From assembly GCF_003352835.1 (NCBI RefSeq), contig NZ_QLVD01000019.1, positions 1 through 64,000 on the forward strand: a stretch of DNA of 64,000 nucleotides, read 5' to 3'. This document shows, in pieces, positions 1-8,002 of this stretch. A program made the position numbers and the translations under genes. The notes below the pieces were generated by a model. That model was not told where the DNA came from and did not search any database. It saw only the letters and a program-made list of their open reading frames with translations. Numbering within the stretch: position 1 is the stretch's first letter; every line of letters begins with the position of its first letter. Source of the stretch: Ornithinimicrobium murale (lineage in GTDB: Bacteria; Actinomycetota; Actinomycetes; Actinomycetales; Dermatophilaceae).

Positions 1-1
1 G

Positions 2-85
2 GGCCTCGCCCGGCAGGTGGCCGTGAAGCGCGAAAGGGAAGCCACCGCACGGTGGCCGAACAACCCCGAGACGGGGTGCTGGTGA
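2..85 (+). CDS. 3' end of an unidentified gene (partial)
   Basis: An open frame enters from the left edge and ends at TGA 83-85. It encodes 27 residues, charged and Arg/Glu-rich, ending in PETGCW. It stops one base before the ATG of the GNAT fragment, which resembles the end of an upstream gene in a short operon. There is too little sequence to name a family, and it could be a chance frame. Confidence 0.25.
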   Translation, partial: GLARQVAVKREREATARWPNNPETGCW

Positions 86-86
86 G

Positions 87-308
87 ATGAGCACTACTGC
101 TCACTCATCGGCAACGGTGCGCCTTGCGTCCGGCACGCGCGGCACCGGACTGGGAACAGCTCTCTTCGAGTGGGCTCACGAGTATGGCCACCGGCATGGC
201 GCGACCCTGGTCCAATTGACCACCGACAAGACGCGCACCCATGCCCACCGCTTCTACGACAGGCTTGGCTACCAAGCCACCCACGAGGGCTACAAACGAC
301 CCCTGTGA
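87..308 (+). pseudogene. GNAT acetyltransferase, C-terminal remnant
   Basis: From about residue 11 the 73-residue product is a clear GNAT acetyl-CoA-binding region: the RGTGLGTAL pyrophosphate loop, then LVQLTTDK, HRFYDRLGY and the terminal HEGYK seen in this subfamily. A working GNAT domain needs about 70 more residues (beta1-beta4) before the loop. The frame is closed by TGA at 24-26, so that part is missing and homology begins abruptly near base 115. I read it as a truncated gene. It could still be expressed as a short protein, but it would lack the acceptor-binding half. The following 270 bases (309-577) hold no gene I can support. Confidence 0.55.
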
Positions 309-577
309 ACATCCGGAATTGCCGCCATGTCGAACAACAGTCGACGCCACCGAAGTGAGCAGAGCAGACGACTCAGTGATGATGCTCGTAAACGGCTCAG
401 TGCGGCGGCAGCTGTCGCGAGGACCCGGAGCACAAGAGCGACATCTCGGACCGCAGGGTCTCCGACACTCGGTGCTCATGCATCCGGCGGCACACCCTAC
501 GGAGACCCTGCAGTTATCTCTCCGCAACACATTCCGTTCGCCACGGAGGACTGAGAGCCAGAGCGTGCTGACCGCCC

Positions 578-1729
578 TCAGCGGACGGTGACCACGCTGT
601 CGTGCACCTGCCCACGGTCGCGGCGCTCCTCCAGGCGGCGCTTCTGCGGCCCGACGGTGTACTTCGGGTCCGTGGCGGACTCGATCCCGGCCTCCACGAT
701 GCCGAACCGGGTCAGCGCCGAGGCGCCCGCCAGCGCCAGGCCGGAGGCGACCGCGGCGACCCGGCTGCGGCCGGCCAGCAGGGTGCCCAGGCCGCCGGCG
801 ACGGTCAGCGCCCTGGCCAGTCGCAGCTTGGACCCGCCCGCTCCGGTGCGGACCGGCTCGTCCAGGTCCAGCTCGGTCAGGTGCTCCTCGAGACGGTGCA
901 TGGCGATGAGCTCGGTGACGACGCCGATGAGCGCGAACCGCCGGGCGGGACCGGTCTGGTCGATCGGGGTGAGCACCAGCTGGACTCCGGCAGAGGCCAG
1001 GGCGGCCGACCCGACGAAGACGAAGGGGAGCTCGCGCCGGCTCTCCAACCAGACGGGCGTCACTGTGTCCGACAGGAGGACCGAGGTGTAGGCCGCCAAG
1101 GGCGCCGCGAACAGTGCCTGACCGACGCTCGCCGGGGTGTCGACTGCCTGCACCAACCGCGCCAGGGCACCGACGGGACCGCGCTCAGGCAGCGGCACCA
1201 TCCGGGCCGCCTCCGAGGCGGTGGTCGCCCCCGCGAACGCCGCATAGCCAGACAGGATCCAGGTGCCGACCGACATCGGCGAGGTGAGCTTGACCGTGCG
1301 CATCATGTTGAGGAAGCGCTCGGGCCGACCCAGGTCGGCCACCAGCAGGGCGCCGCTGACCGCGACACCAGTCATCGCCGTGAGGCGGCTGTTGCGCCGG
1401 AGCAGTTCCCGGCCGGTGACTGCTGCGCCCGCAGCGATGATGCCCGACCCCGCAGCCACCCCGCCCACGAACAGGTAGGCGGGGATCTCGTGCTTCCACG
1501 GAACAGGTTTGATGATGGCCCGGCCGTAGTAGCTGGAGAACTCCGCGTCCGGCACGGCCGGGGCCTCCCGGCGTCCGCCGCCGTCCCGGCTGAGCCAGCT
1601 GGTGCGGCCCTTAGCCATCCCGCGGGACGCGTCCGAGACGGCACCGGTGACCGCGCCGCGCACGCCGCTGCGGCGTCGTCGGCCACCCTCCTCGGGTGGC
1701 CGGTAGCTGTCGAACGGGGAGGTGGTCAC
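578..1729 (-). CDS. nrfD: NrfD/PsrC-type membrane subunit of formate dehydrogenase
   Basis: A 383-residue polytopic membrane protein of the NrfD/polysulfide-reductase family. These proteins anchor molybdoenzyme complexes and pass electrons to the quinone pool. The first ~75 residues are hydrophilic and Arg-rich. After KHEIPAYLFVGG come about eight hydrophobic segments, including the family motif DLGRPERFLNM in the first third. It overlaps the upstream iron-sulfur subunit gene by four bases (ATGA at 1726-1729), so it is the last gene of fdhA-fdhB-nrfD and probably translationally coupled. By context it is the menaquinone-reducing anchor of the formate dehydrogenase. Exchange of this subunit type among molybdoenzymes is common, so the substrate assignment rests on its neighbours. 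Confidence 0.88.
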   Translation of the reverse strand: MTTSPFDSYRPPEEGGRRRRSGVRGAVTGAVSDASRGMAKGRTSWLSRDGGGRREAPAVPDAEFSSYYGRAIIKPVPWKHEIPAYLFVGGVAAGSGIIAAGAAVTGRELLRRNSRLTAMTGVAVSGALLVADLGRPERFLNMMRTVKLTSPMSVGTWILSGYAAFAGATTASEAARMVPLPERGPVGALARLVQAVDTPASVGQALFAAPLAAYTSVLLSDTVTPVWLESRRELPFVFVGSAALASAGVQLVLTPIDQTGPARRFALIGVVTELIAMHRLEEHLTELDLDEPVRTGAGGSKLRLARALTVAGGLGTLLAGRSRVAAVASGLALAGASALTRFGIVEAGIESATDPKYTVGPQKRRLEERRDRGQVHDSVVTVR

Positions 1730-2835
1730 CGGCGGCCGCCGAGGAAGGCCACCGCTCCTGCGGCGAGCAGCCCCAGGCCGGCGACCCCCGCCGTCCGGAA
1801 CATCTCGGGCAGCTTGGACGTGGCACAGACCGGGTCGGGCGGCAGGCCATAGACCTCCGGCTCGTCCAGCAGCAGGAAGACCGAGCCGGTCCCGCCGACG
1901 CCGTCATCATCGTTGGCGCCGTAGAGGCGGGCCTCGGTGAAGCCCTGCTCGTGGAGCTGCGCGACACGGTCCTGCGCGGCGGCGACCATGTCGTCACGCG
2001 CGCCGAACCGGATCGAGGTCGTCGGGCAGGTCTGGGCGCAGGCCGGCTCCTGGTCGTGGCTGAGCCGGTCGTAGCAGAGCGTGCACTTCTGCGCGACACC
2101 AACATTCGGGACGTGCCCGTCGCCGGTGACGGACACCGACGAGTCGGTGCGCCGCTCGATGACGCCGAACGGGCAGGCGCCCACGCAGTAGCCGCAGCCG
2201 TTGCAGACATCGGCCTGCACGACGACCGTCCCCTGCTCGCTGCGGAAGAGCGCGCCGGTCGGACAGACGTCGAGGCACCCGGCGTGGGTGCAGTGCTTGC
2301 ACACGTCGGAGGCCATCAGCCACCGGAACTCCGGCAGCGGTCCCACCATCGGTGTGCCCTCGAGCGTCGTGCCCAGGTCGCCGTTCTCGGCGGACTCCTT
2401 CTGCGACAACAGCTCACCGAGTGAGGGCCCGTGGTCCTCCGGCGGCGCCGGCAACGTGCCGTAGCCCGCTGGCACACCTCGGGAGGAAGCCTCCGGTGAG
2501 GCGGGGGGAGAGCCGACTGTCGGCATACCGAGGTCGACCAGCCGGCGCCCGGACTCCCGGGCGGCGGAGATCCGCTCCTGGCTCTGCTCCACGAACGCGA
2601 CATGTCGCCAGGTGCTCGCGCCCAGGCCGCCCGTGTTGTCGTAGGAGTTGCCGGTCAGGTCGAGGTCGCCATCCATCGGCAGGGCGTTCCACTCCTTGCA
2701 CGCCACCTCGCAGGCCTTGCAGCCGATGCAGATCGAGGTGTCGGTGAAGAAACCCTTGCGGCTGGGCGGCTCCTCCCAGCCCGCATCGCGAGCGGGGTCG
2801 GTGCGCCCGGCGAGCTGGCGGGCCAGATAACCCAT
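1726..2835 (-). CDS. fdhB: Formate dehydrogenase iron-sulfur (beta) subunit
   Basis: A 369-residue electron-transfer subunit that carries electrons from the molybdenum subunit to the membrane anchor. Four [4Fe-4S] cysteine clusters are visible: CIGCKACEVACKEWN near residue 37, CKHCTHAGCLDVCPTGA, CNGCGYCVGACPFGV, and a split CTLCYDR...CAQTCPT cluster. Between the first and second clusters lies an ~80-residue Pro/Ser/Gly-rich insertion (from about residue 80) that normal FdhB/HybA-type proteins lack. The start ATG overlaps the fdhA stop by one base (TGATG) and its 3' end overlaps nrfD by four. No signal peptide is visible, in keeping with a cytoplasmic-facing complex (inference). Confidence 0.92.
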   Translation of the reverse strand: MGYLARQLAGRTDPARDAGWEEPPSRKGFFTDTSICIGCKACEVACKEWNALPMDGDLDLTGNSYDNTGGLGASTWRHVAFVEQSQERISAARESGRRLVDLGMPTVGSPPASPEASSRGVPAGYGTLPAPPEDHGPSLGELLSQKESAENGDLGTTLEGTPMVGPLPEFRWLMASDVCKHCTHAGCLDVCPTGALFRSEQGTVVVQADVCNGCGYCVGACPFGVIERRTDSSVSVTGDGHVPNVGVAQKCTLCYDRLSHDQEPACAQTCPTTSIRFGARDDMVAAAQDRVAQLHEQGFTEARLYGANDDDGVGGTGSVFLLLDEPEVYGLPPDPVCATSKLPEMFRTAGVAGLGLLAAGAVAFLGGRR

Positions 2836-5800
2836 CAGCGATCTCCTTCCGTGAGGCGGGCGTTGCCGGTCTCGGACGTTGTGCCGGAACGGGACTGGTA
2901 GTCGGCGACCAGCCGGAGGAGGGCCTCTCCGCGGGGACGGCGTCCCGGCTGGATGTCACAGGATCCCACCTTGGACTCCTGGATCTGGACGTTGGGGTCC
3001 AGGACGATGCCGAGCAGGTCGTTGGCGCCGTCACCCTCCACGACAGCGTCCGCGCCGACGCCCCAGTGATAGGGCAGACCGATCTGGTGCACGGTGTGGC
3101 CCTGGATCGTCAGCGGCTGCATCCGCTCGGTGACGAGCACGCGCGCCTCGATCGCGCTGCGGGCCGAGATGATCGTGGCCCAGTCACCGTTGGTCAGGCC
3201 GCGCTCGGCGGCGAGCTCCGGGGAGACCTCGCAGAACATCTCCGGCTGCAGCTCGGAGAGGTAGGGCAGCCAGCGGCTCATGCCTCCCGCGGTGTGGTGC
3301 TCGGTCAGTCGGTAGGTCGTGAAGACGTAGGGGTAGACGTCGGCTCCCGGTTCATCGCCCGACGGGCTCCACAAGTTGTCCTTGCGGGGGTAGACCAGCC
3401 GGCTCGGGTTGCTCTGCTGGGTGTAGAGCGGGTTGGCCACCGGCGACTCCTGCGCCTCGTAGTGCGTGGGCAGCGGCCCGTCGACCATCCCCTTGGGCGC
3501 GAACAGCCAGCCCTTGCCGTCGGCCTGCATGATGAACGGGTCGTCGCCGGCGATCGCCGCCGGGCCGCCCACGTCGGGGTCCGGGCGAAACGAGGGGTCC
3601 CGGTCGATCGGGAAGTCGGGGATGTCCTTGCCGGTCCAGCGACGCGTTTCCTCGTCCCACCACACATAGGCCTTGCGCTCGCTCCACGGCCTGCCCTCCG
3701 GGTCGGCGGAGGCCCGGTTGTAGAGGATGCGCCGGTTCAGGGGCCAGGCCCAGCCCCACTCGTGGGCCACCTCGTCCTGGTCGGCGCCGGGGACGCGGTT
3801 GGCCGACCGGTTCACGCCGCCGGCGAAGACCCCGGTGTAGATCCAGCACCCGCCCGAGGTCGACCCGTCCGGCCGCATCTGGCTGAAGGAGTCGAGCAGC
3901 TCGCCCGCGTGCTCTCCGGTGAGGTGATAGCCGTTGATCTCCTTGAGGACGGCCGCACCGTCGACCTCGCCGTGCTCGTCGGTCGGATAGTCCCAGGTCA
4001 GGTCGAGCAGGGGGCGGTCCCGCTCGTCGGTGGAGCCGGCCAACCGCTGCCGTATGCGGACGCCCAGGTCGTAGAAGAAGTCCAGCTCGCTCTGGGCATC
4101 GTTCGGTGGACGGACGGCCTGGTGGCGCCACTGCAGCATCCGCTGGGTCTGGGTGAACGTGCCGGCCTTCTCCACATGGTTGGCCGCCGGGAAGAAGAAG
4201 ACCTCGGTGTCGATGTCCTCGGTGCGCAGCTCGCCGGTCGCGATCTCCGGGGAGTCCTTCCAGAAGGTGGCCGACTCGATGAGCTGGAAGTCACGCACGA
4301 CGAGCCACTTCAGGTGCGTCATCGCCTTGCGTTGCATCGAGCCGTGCGCCGAGCCGACGGCGGGGTTCTGCCCGAGCACGAAGTAGCCCTCGACCTCGTC
4401 GTCCAGCATCGCCAGCACCGTCTGGTAGGTGCCGTGGGCCCCGGTCAGCCGGGGAAGGTAGTCGTAGCAGAAGTTGTTGTCCGCGGTCGCCGCCTCGCCC
4501 CACCAGGCCTTGAGCAGGCTGGCGGTGTAGCTCGGTGCCTCCGTCCAGAAGCCCTTCTGCAGCGGCGAGGAGATGTGGTCGAGGTAGTCCTGCCAGGTGT
4601 CGTGCTCACCGACGATAGGCATCGGTAGGTAGCCGGGCAGGATGTTGAACAGCGTCGGGATGTCGGTGGATCCCTGGATGCTGGCGTGCCCCCGCAGGGC
4701 CATGATCCCGCCGCCGGGGCGTCCCATATTGCCCATCAGCAGCTGCAGGATCGCGGCGGTTCGGATGAACTGGGCGCCCAGGCTGTGCTGGGTCCAGCCG
4801 AGCGCGTAGGCGAAGCAGGTCGTCCGTTCTCGCCCCGAGTTCTCGGTCAGGGCGCGGGCGACCTCGTGGAACTGCTCGACGGGGATGCCGCACACGTCGC
4901 GCACCATCTCGGGGGTGTAGCGCGCGTAGTGCCGCTTGAGGATCTGGAAGACGGACCGCGGGTGCTGCAGGGACTCGTCCCGGACGACGTTGGCGTGCTC
5001 GAGGGAGGGCCCGGCGGCGCCGTGCTCCTGGCCGCCGGCACGGGCCCGCCGGGCCGAGCCCTGCTCGTCGCCACCCGCGCCCTCGATCTCGCCGTCGCCC
5101 GACACGGCCTCGCCCGCGGGACCACCGGCCCGGGGGGAGGGGCCTGGGGGAGCCGCGCGCTCGGCATACGACCAGGAGGAGGGGTCGTAGGTGCCGGTCT
5201 CGGGATCGAAACCAGAGAACACGCCGTCCAGGTCCTCGGTGTCCCGGAAGTTGTCACTGACCAGTGTGGCCGCGTTGGTGTAGGCGACGACGTAGTCGTG
5301 GAAGTAGAGCTCGTTGGACAGCACGTGGTTGATCAGCGCGCCGAGCAGCACCACGTCGGTGCCCGCCCGGATCGGGACGTGGGTGTCAGCGATCGCCGAG
5401 GTGCGGGTGAAGCGCGGGTCGACGTGGATGACCCGCGCACCCCTGGCCTTGGCCTCGGTGACCCACTGGAAGCCGACCGGGTGGCACTCGGCCATGTTGG
5501 AGCCCTGGATGATGATGCAGTCCGCGTTGGCCATGTCCTGCAGGGACTGGGTGGCGCCGCCGCGCCCGAACGAGGTCCCCAGACTGGGAACCGTGGAGCT
5601 GTGTCATATCCGGGCCTGGTTCTCGATCTGGATCGCGCCCGCCGCGGTGAACAGCTTCTTGATCAGATAGTTCTCCTCGTTGTCGAGGGTCGCGCCCCCG
5701 AGCGAGGCGATGCCCATGGTGCGCCGCAGCGGTCGTCCGTGCTCGTCGTGGTCCTGCCAGGTCCGCGCGCGTGACTCCACGAAGCGGTCGGCGACCATGT

Positions 5801-6182
5801 CCAGGGCTTCGTCCCGGTCCATCCGGGTGAACTCGGTGGCGCCGGGCGCGCGATAGAGCACGTGGGTCTGCCGGGTGGGGGAGTTGACCAGCTGCTCGCT
5901 GGCAGCTCCCTTGGGGCACAGGCGACCCCGGCTGATGGGGGAGTCCTGGTCACCCTCGATCTGGACGACCTTCTCGTCCGAGACAAAGACCTTCTGCCCG
6001 CAGCCGACGGCGCAGTAGGGACACACGCTCTGCACCACGCGATCGGCAGTGACGGTGCGTGGCTGCTGCTCGCGGGTCCTGCGTGAGGTCGCCGCCGCCC
6101 CTCGACCGAGGAAGTCCCCGGTGGCCAACTGACGCAGCACGGGCCACCCGAGGAACGTGCTGTCCTTGGCCGCCATGGCCAC
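2835..6182 (-). CDS. fdhA: Formate dehydrogenase alpha subunit, selenocysteine-containing (read through UGA)
   Basis: Molybdopterin-dependent oxidation of formate to CO2. Standard gene calling splits this into 5604-6182 (192 aa) and 2835-5534 (899 aa). The frames are identical and are separated only by TGA at 5604-5606 plus 23 sense codons. The context is NQARI-UGA-HSSTVPSLGTSFGRGG, exactly where Sec lies in selenoprotein formate dehydrogenases, giving 1115 residues with Sec193. The N-terminal [4Fe-4S] ligands are C54, C57, C61 and C89 (CPYCAVGC...LCPKG). The C-terminal third holds the dinucleotide-binding domain. There is no obvious twin-arginine signal, so a cytoplasmic site is inferred. 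Residues ~344-401 form a Gly/Ala/Pro-rich insertion unlike the family core. No selA, selB, selD, tRNA-Sec or fdhD gene is in the window, so the decoding machinery must lie elsewhere. Confidence 0.93.
5574..5606 (-). promoter_or_regulatory. Bacterial SECIS element directing Sec insertion at UGA
   Basis: Reading the minus strand, UGA (5606-5604) is followed after 11 bases by a hairpin at 5592-5574. The seven-pair stem is GGUUCCC/GGGGACC (one U-G pair), closing a five-base AGUCU loop (a single A-U pair would leave GUC at the tip). The distance, stem length and GU-containing loop match the fdhF-type SECIS bound by SelB. The stem is made from codons for conserved residues (TVPSLGT), so it is both coding and regulatory. 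Confidence 0.85.
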
Positions 6183-6221
6183 ACGTTAGCCCGATCGGTC
6201 GCGCGTGTCTCGGCCTGTGGC

Positions 6222-6408
6222 TCACTCGCCGGGATAGGTGACGCCCACCTGCCGCCGGATCTCGTCGGCGGTGGTGAGTATGCCGATCGTCTCCTCTTTC
6301 GGCAGCAGCGGCGAGTCCGTGGTCCCGTCCAAGACGAGCTGGGCCAGGTGTGTGGCCCGATAGACGAGTCCATCGTGGCCGTGGATCGGCCCAGGATCGG
6401 CGGTCAGC
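6222..6408 (-). pseudogene. Duplicated 3' fragment of the Gfo/Idh oxidoreductase gene
   Basis: This stretch encodes the last ~61 residues of the oxidoreductase found complete at 8003-9031 and is roughly 90 percent identical to it by eye, down to the stop (both end ...RRQVGVTYPGE). Differences include KEET for IEDT and RATHLAQLVLDG for QGAHLAQLVADG. The upstream part of the gene is absent and the homology breaks at about 6408, inside the GGTCAGCA sequence. It is therefore a dead partial copy. Confidence 0.85.
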
Positions 6409-6443
6409 AAACTGACGCAGCACGGCCCCCCCGAGGAAGTGCC
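6409..6443 (-). repeat. Short duplicated piece of the fdhA 5' coding region
   Basis: About 30-35 bases starting AACTGACGCAGCACGG repeat fdhA codons around 6126-6160 (AACTGACGCAGCACGG, then GAGGAA with slight divergence). The piece lies directly against the oxidoreductase fragment. The order fdhA-5' / oxidoreductase-3' / fdhA-5' / insert / oxidoreductase-3' is what a ~283-bp tandem duplication would leave if its second copy were later interrupted. Confidence 0.7.
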
Positions 6444-6660
6444 ACTGCCCGTCCGGCATGTGTCCTCTCACACGGGTTGGTAATGCGCCTCACCATAGAC
6501 TCCACGGCGAGGTCGGGCACCCACGTCTTGTCCCGGCCTCATGATGCCCCCTGGCCCGACCTCGGACCCCGTGCACCTGAGCAAAGATCAGATCCTCGCG
6601 CAGCAGAGTCTCTCCGGCAGACTGCAGATCTGTCTGGTGCACAGCGGCATTTTCGTCACC
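6444..6660. other. Non-coding stretch at the left side of the inserted segment
   Basis: No frame here resembles a protein, and no tRNA cloverleaf (including tRNA-Sec) or transposase remnant is recognisable. Base composition becomes less GC-rich to the right, towards the two secreted-protein genes. Confidence 0.5.
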
Positions 6661-6689
6661 TTGACATGCCCGGCTTCGCGCACTACTTT
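6661..6689 (+). promoter_or_regulatory. Sigma-70-type promoter for the secreted-protein gene pair
   Basis: A perfect TTGACA at 6661-6666 is followed, after a 17-bp spacer, by TACTTT at 6684-6689, a weaker -10. It lies about 90 bases before the ATG at 6782. A consensus -35 is unusual for this GC-rich genome and suggests strong or foreign-type expression. Confidence 0.55.
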
Positions 6690-6781
6690 AATCCTTTGAG
6701 GGTAGCCGGGCGTCGGCTAGGTGAGCAAATGGACTCGAAAGTCGACGGTGTGTTCAAGAAACAATTCAGAGAGGAGTTGTA

Positions 6782-7129
6782 ATGAGCACAATGAAAGCAA
6801 AGGGTCAACGACTGCAGTGCAGGGTCTTGAGGGTGGGAGCGACCATGGCTATGGTGGCTTGTCTCGCCGCCGCTCAAACTGGCATGGCTGCCGCGTCCAC
6901 CGACTCGGGAACGGTCAATTGTGGTGCCAATACGGTAGCCGTGCGCGGTGAGCAGCAGCTTTACGGCGACTGGCTGACGCTGAAGGTCCACAATGTGGTG
7001 ATATACCACAGTCCAAATGTCTACGATGTCGTTCGAAGTTCCAACTTTTCCGGAACGCGAACGTGGTCAGGAAGTTCAGAGTCACTCTACTACGCAGGCA
7101 CCTACGGGATGTGCTTGCCCGGAGGATGA
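6782..7129 (+). CDS. Small secreted two-cysteine protein, unknown function
   Basis: A 115-residue protein with a Sec-type signal: basic start (KAKGQRLQCRVLR), a hydrophobic stretch around residues 17-32, and likely cleavage after MAAA near residue 38. The mature part (~78 aa) is rich in Ser, Tyr, Trp and Val. It has one cysteine near its start (VNCGANT) and one near its end (GMCLPGG), suggesting a single disulfide that ties the ends together. Size and secretion recall small bacteriocins such as lactococcin 972, but I cannot find that family's motif, so no function is given. AGGAG at 6772-6776 fixes the start. The stop overlaps the next gene, a lipoprotein (ATGA). Codon use is less GC-biased than in the flanking genes. 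Confidence 0.75.
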   Translation: MSTMKAKGQRLQCRVLRVGATMAMVACLAAAQTGMAAASTDSGTVNCGANTVAVRGEQQLYGDWLTLKVHNVVIYHSPNVYDVVRSSNFSGTRTWSGSSESLYYAGTYGMCLPGG

Positions 7130-7917
7130 CGTTGCGTGCCCGTGTGGCTGTAAAGATCACGCCCGCAATAGTGGCCAGCCTGCTCCTTGCTGCAGGTTGT
7201 GCGGACAACAGCGACCCGGAGGCTCCCTCGGTAGGTAGTTCCGGAGGCGAAGGGGCGCAGAGCGGGAAATCCGATCCCGTTCCTACGGCTAGCGCTGGAG
7301 CGGCCCCTGGCCAGTCCAGCAGCTGGGATCCGCAGGCGTGGGAGCCCACTGTGCAGATCACGCCACCAGAGTTCATCGACGTCGAACTCCAGAACTACCA
7401 CCAGCAGAAACTCGAGAGTGGTGCCCAGGCGCTTGGATCGACTCAGCCCCCGGAAGTAGCGCTGATTCGATGGAGCGAGGGCAGTGTGGAATATGCATCA
7501 AATATGACCACCTGCCTGCAAGACGCAGGGTTTCCGGCAGTACAAGAGGGTCAAACATATTACTTCGACCCAGGTGTGCACGTGTCCCAGGAAGACTCGC
7601 TCTCCCTGGCAAGTTATGTCTGCGACGGGCAATACATGATGCACCCTGTCTATGGGCAAGGGTGGTCTGATAGTCAGGCTGGTCTAGTCTACGACTATTG
7701 GGTTGAGTACTATATTCCGTGCATGCGCGCGAATGGTCACAACATCCAGGATAACGAGAAGCCAAGCCGTGAATCGTATGTCAGCGCCTTCAATAGTGGT
7801 CAGAGGATTTCTTGGTGGCCCAATGAGTGGAGTCAACGCCTCCCGGCGGACGAACGCGAGACGATGGAGGCAGTCTGCCCACAGTATCCACCCGATGCAG
7901 TTCTCTACGGGCAGTAG
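7126..7917 (+). CDS. Lipoprotein of a four-cysteine family (member 1)
   Basis: A 263-residue predicted lipoprotein: basic n-region, hydrophobic core and lipobox LLLAAGC with the lipid-bearing cysteine at residue 25, then an ~50-residue Ser/Gly/Pro-rich linker. The globular half carries four cysteines in the contexts TTCLQDAGFPAV, YVCDGQY, IPCMRANGH and AVCPQYP, plus PSRESY. The genes at 45084 and 50409 share this layout. ATG 7126 overlaps the preceding stop. GGAGG at 7121-7125 touches it, so TTG 7132, spaced six bases from GGAGG, is an alternative start. Lower GC than its neighbours and its position inside a duplication scar point to acquisition. Function unknown. Confidence 0.82.
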   Translation: MTLRARVAVKITPAIVASLLLAAGCADNSDPEAPSVGSSGGEGAQSGKSDPVPTASAGAAPGQSSSWDPQAWEPTVQITPPEFIDVELQNYHQQKLESGAQALGSTQPPEVALIRWSEGSVEYASNMTTCLQDAGFPAVQEGQTYYFDPGVHVSQEDSLSLASYVCDGQYMMHPVYGQGWSDSQAGLVYDYWVEYYIPCMRANGHNIQDNEKPSRESYVSAFNSGQRISWWPNEWSQRLPADERETMEAVCPQYPPDAVLYGQ

Positions 7918-8002
7918 TTGCCAATGGAATGACGTGCTGTCAGTGGTCTCGACTCGCCGACACTAACCTCCCTCGACCGAGACATCGTCCCGGTCAGGCC
8001 GT

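Noticed and set aside
309..577. Small open frames after the GNAT remnant (such as 327-554)
   Set aside because: Composition is Arg/Ser-rich with no recognisable domain, signal or ribosome site; three overlapping frames are equally open.
5604..5606. The in-frame TGA as a sequencing error or pseudogene mutation in fdhA
   Set aside because: The position, flanking residues and downstream SECIS hairpin fit selenocysteine precisely, and the rest of the gene is intact.
4686..5774. Long plus-strand open frames opposite fdhA and similar long antisense frames elsewhere (for example 602-1852, 3066-4628, 60796-62532)
   Set aside because: They are antisense to strongly supported genes, rich in Arg/Gly/Pro/Ala as expected for GC-rich shadow frames, and match no family.
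6183..6781. A tRNA-Sec (selC) gene near fdhA
   Set aside because: No ~95-base cloverleaf with a TCA anticodon or a GGAGG...CCTCC-type acceptor stem could be found in the non-coding stretches around fdhA.
6782..7129. Lactococcin 972 family bacteriocin
   Set aside because: Size and signal peptide fit, but the family's recurring Trp/Tyr/Gly pattern and lack of cysteines do not match; left as unknown.
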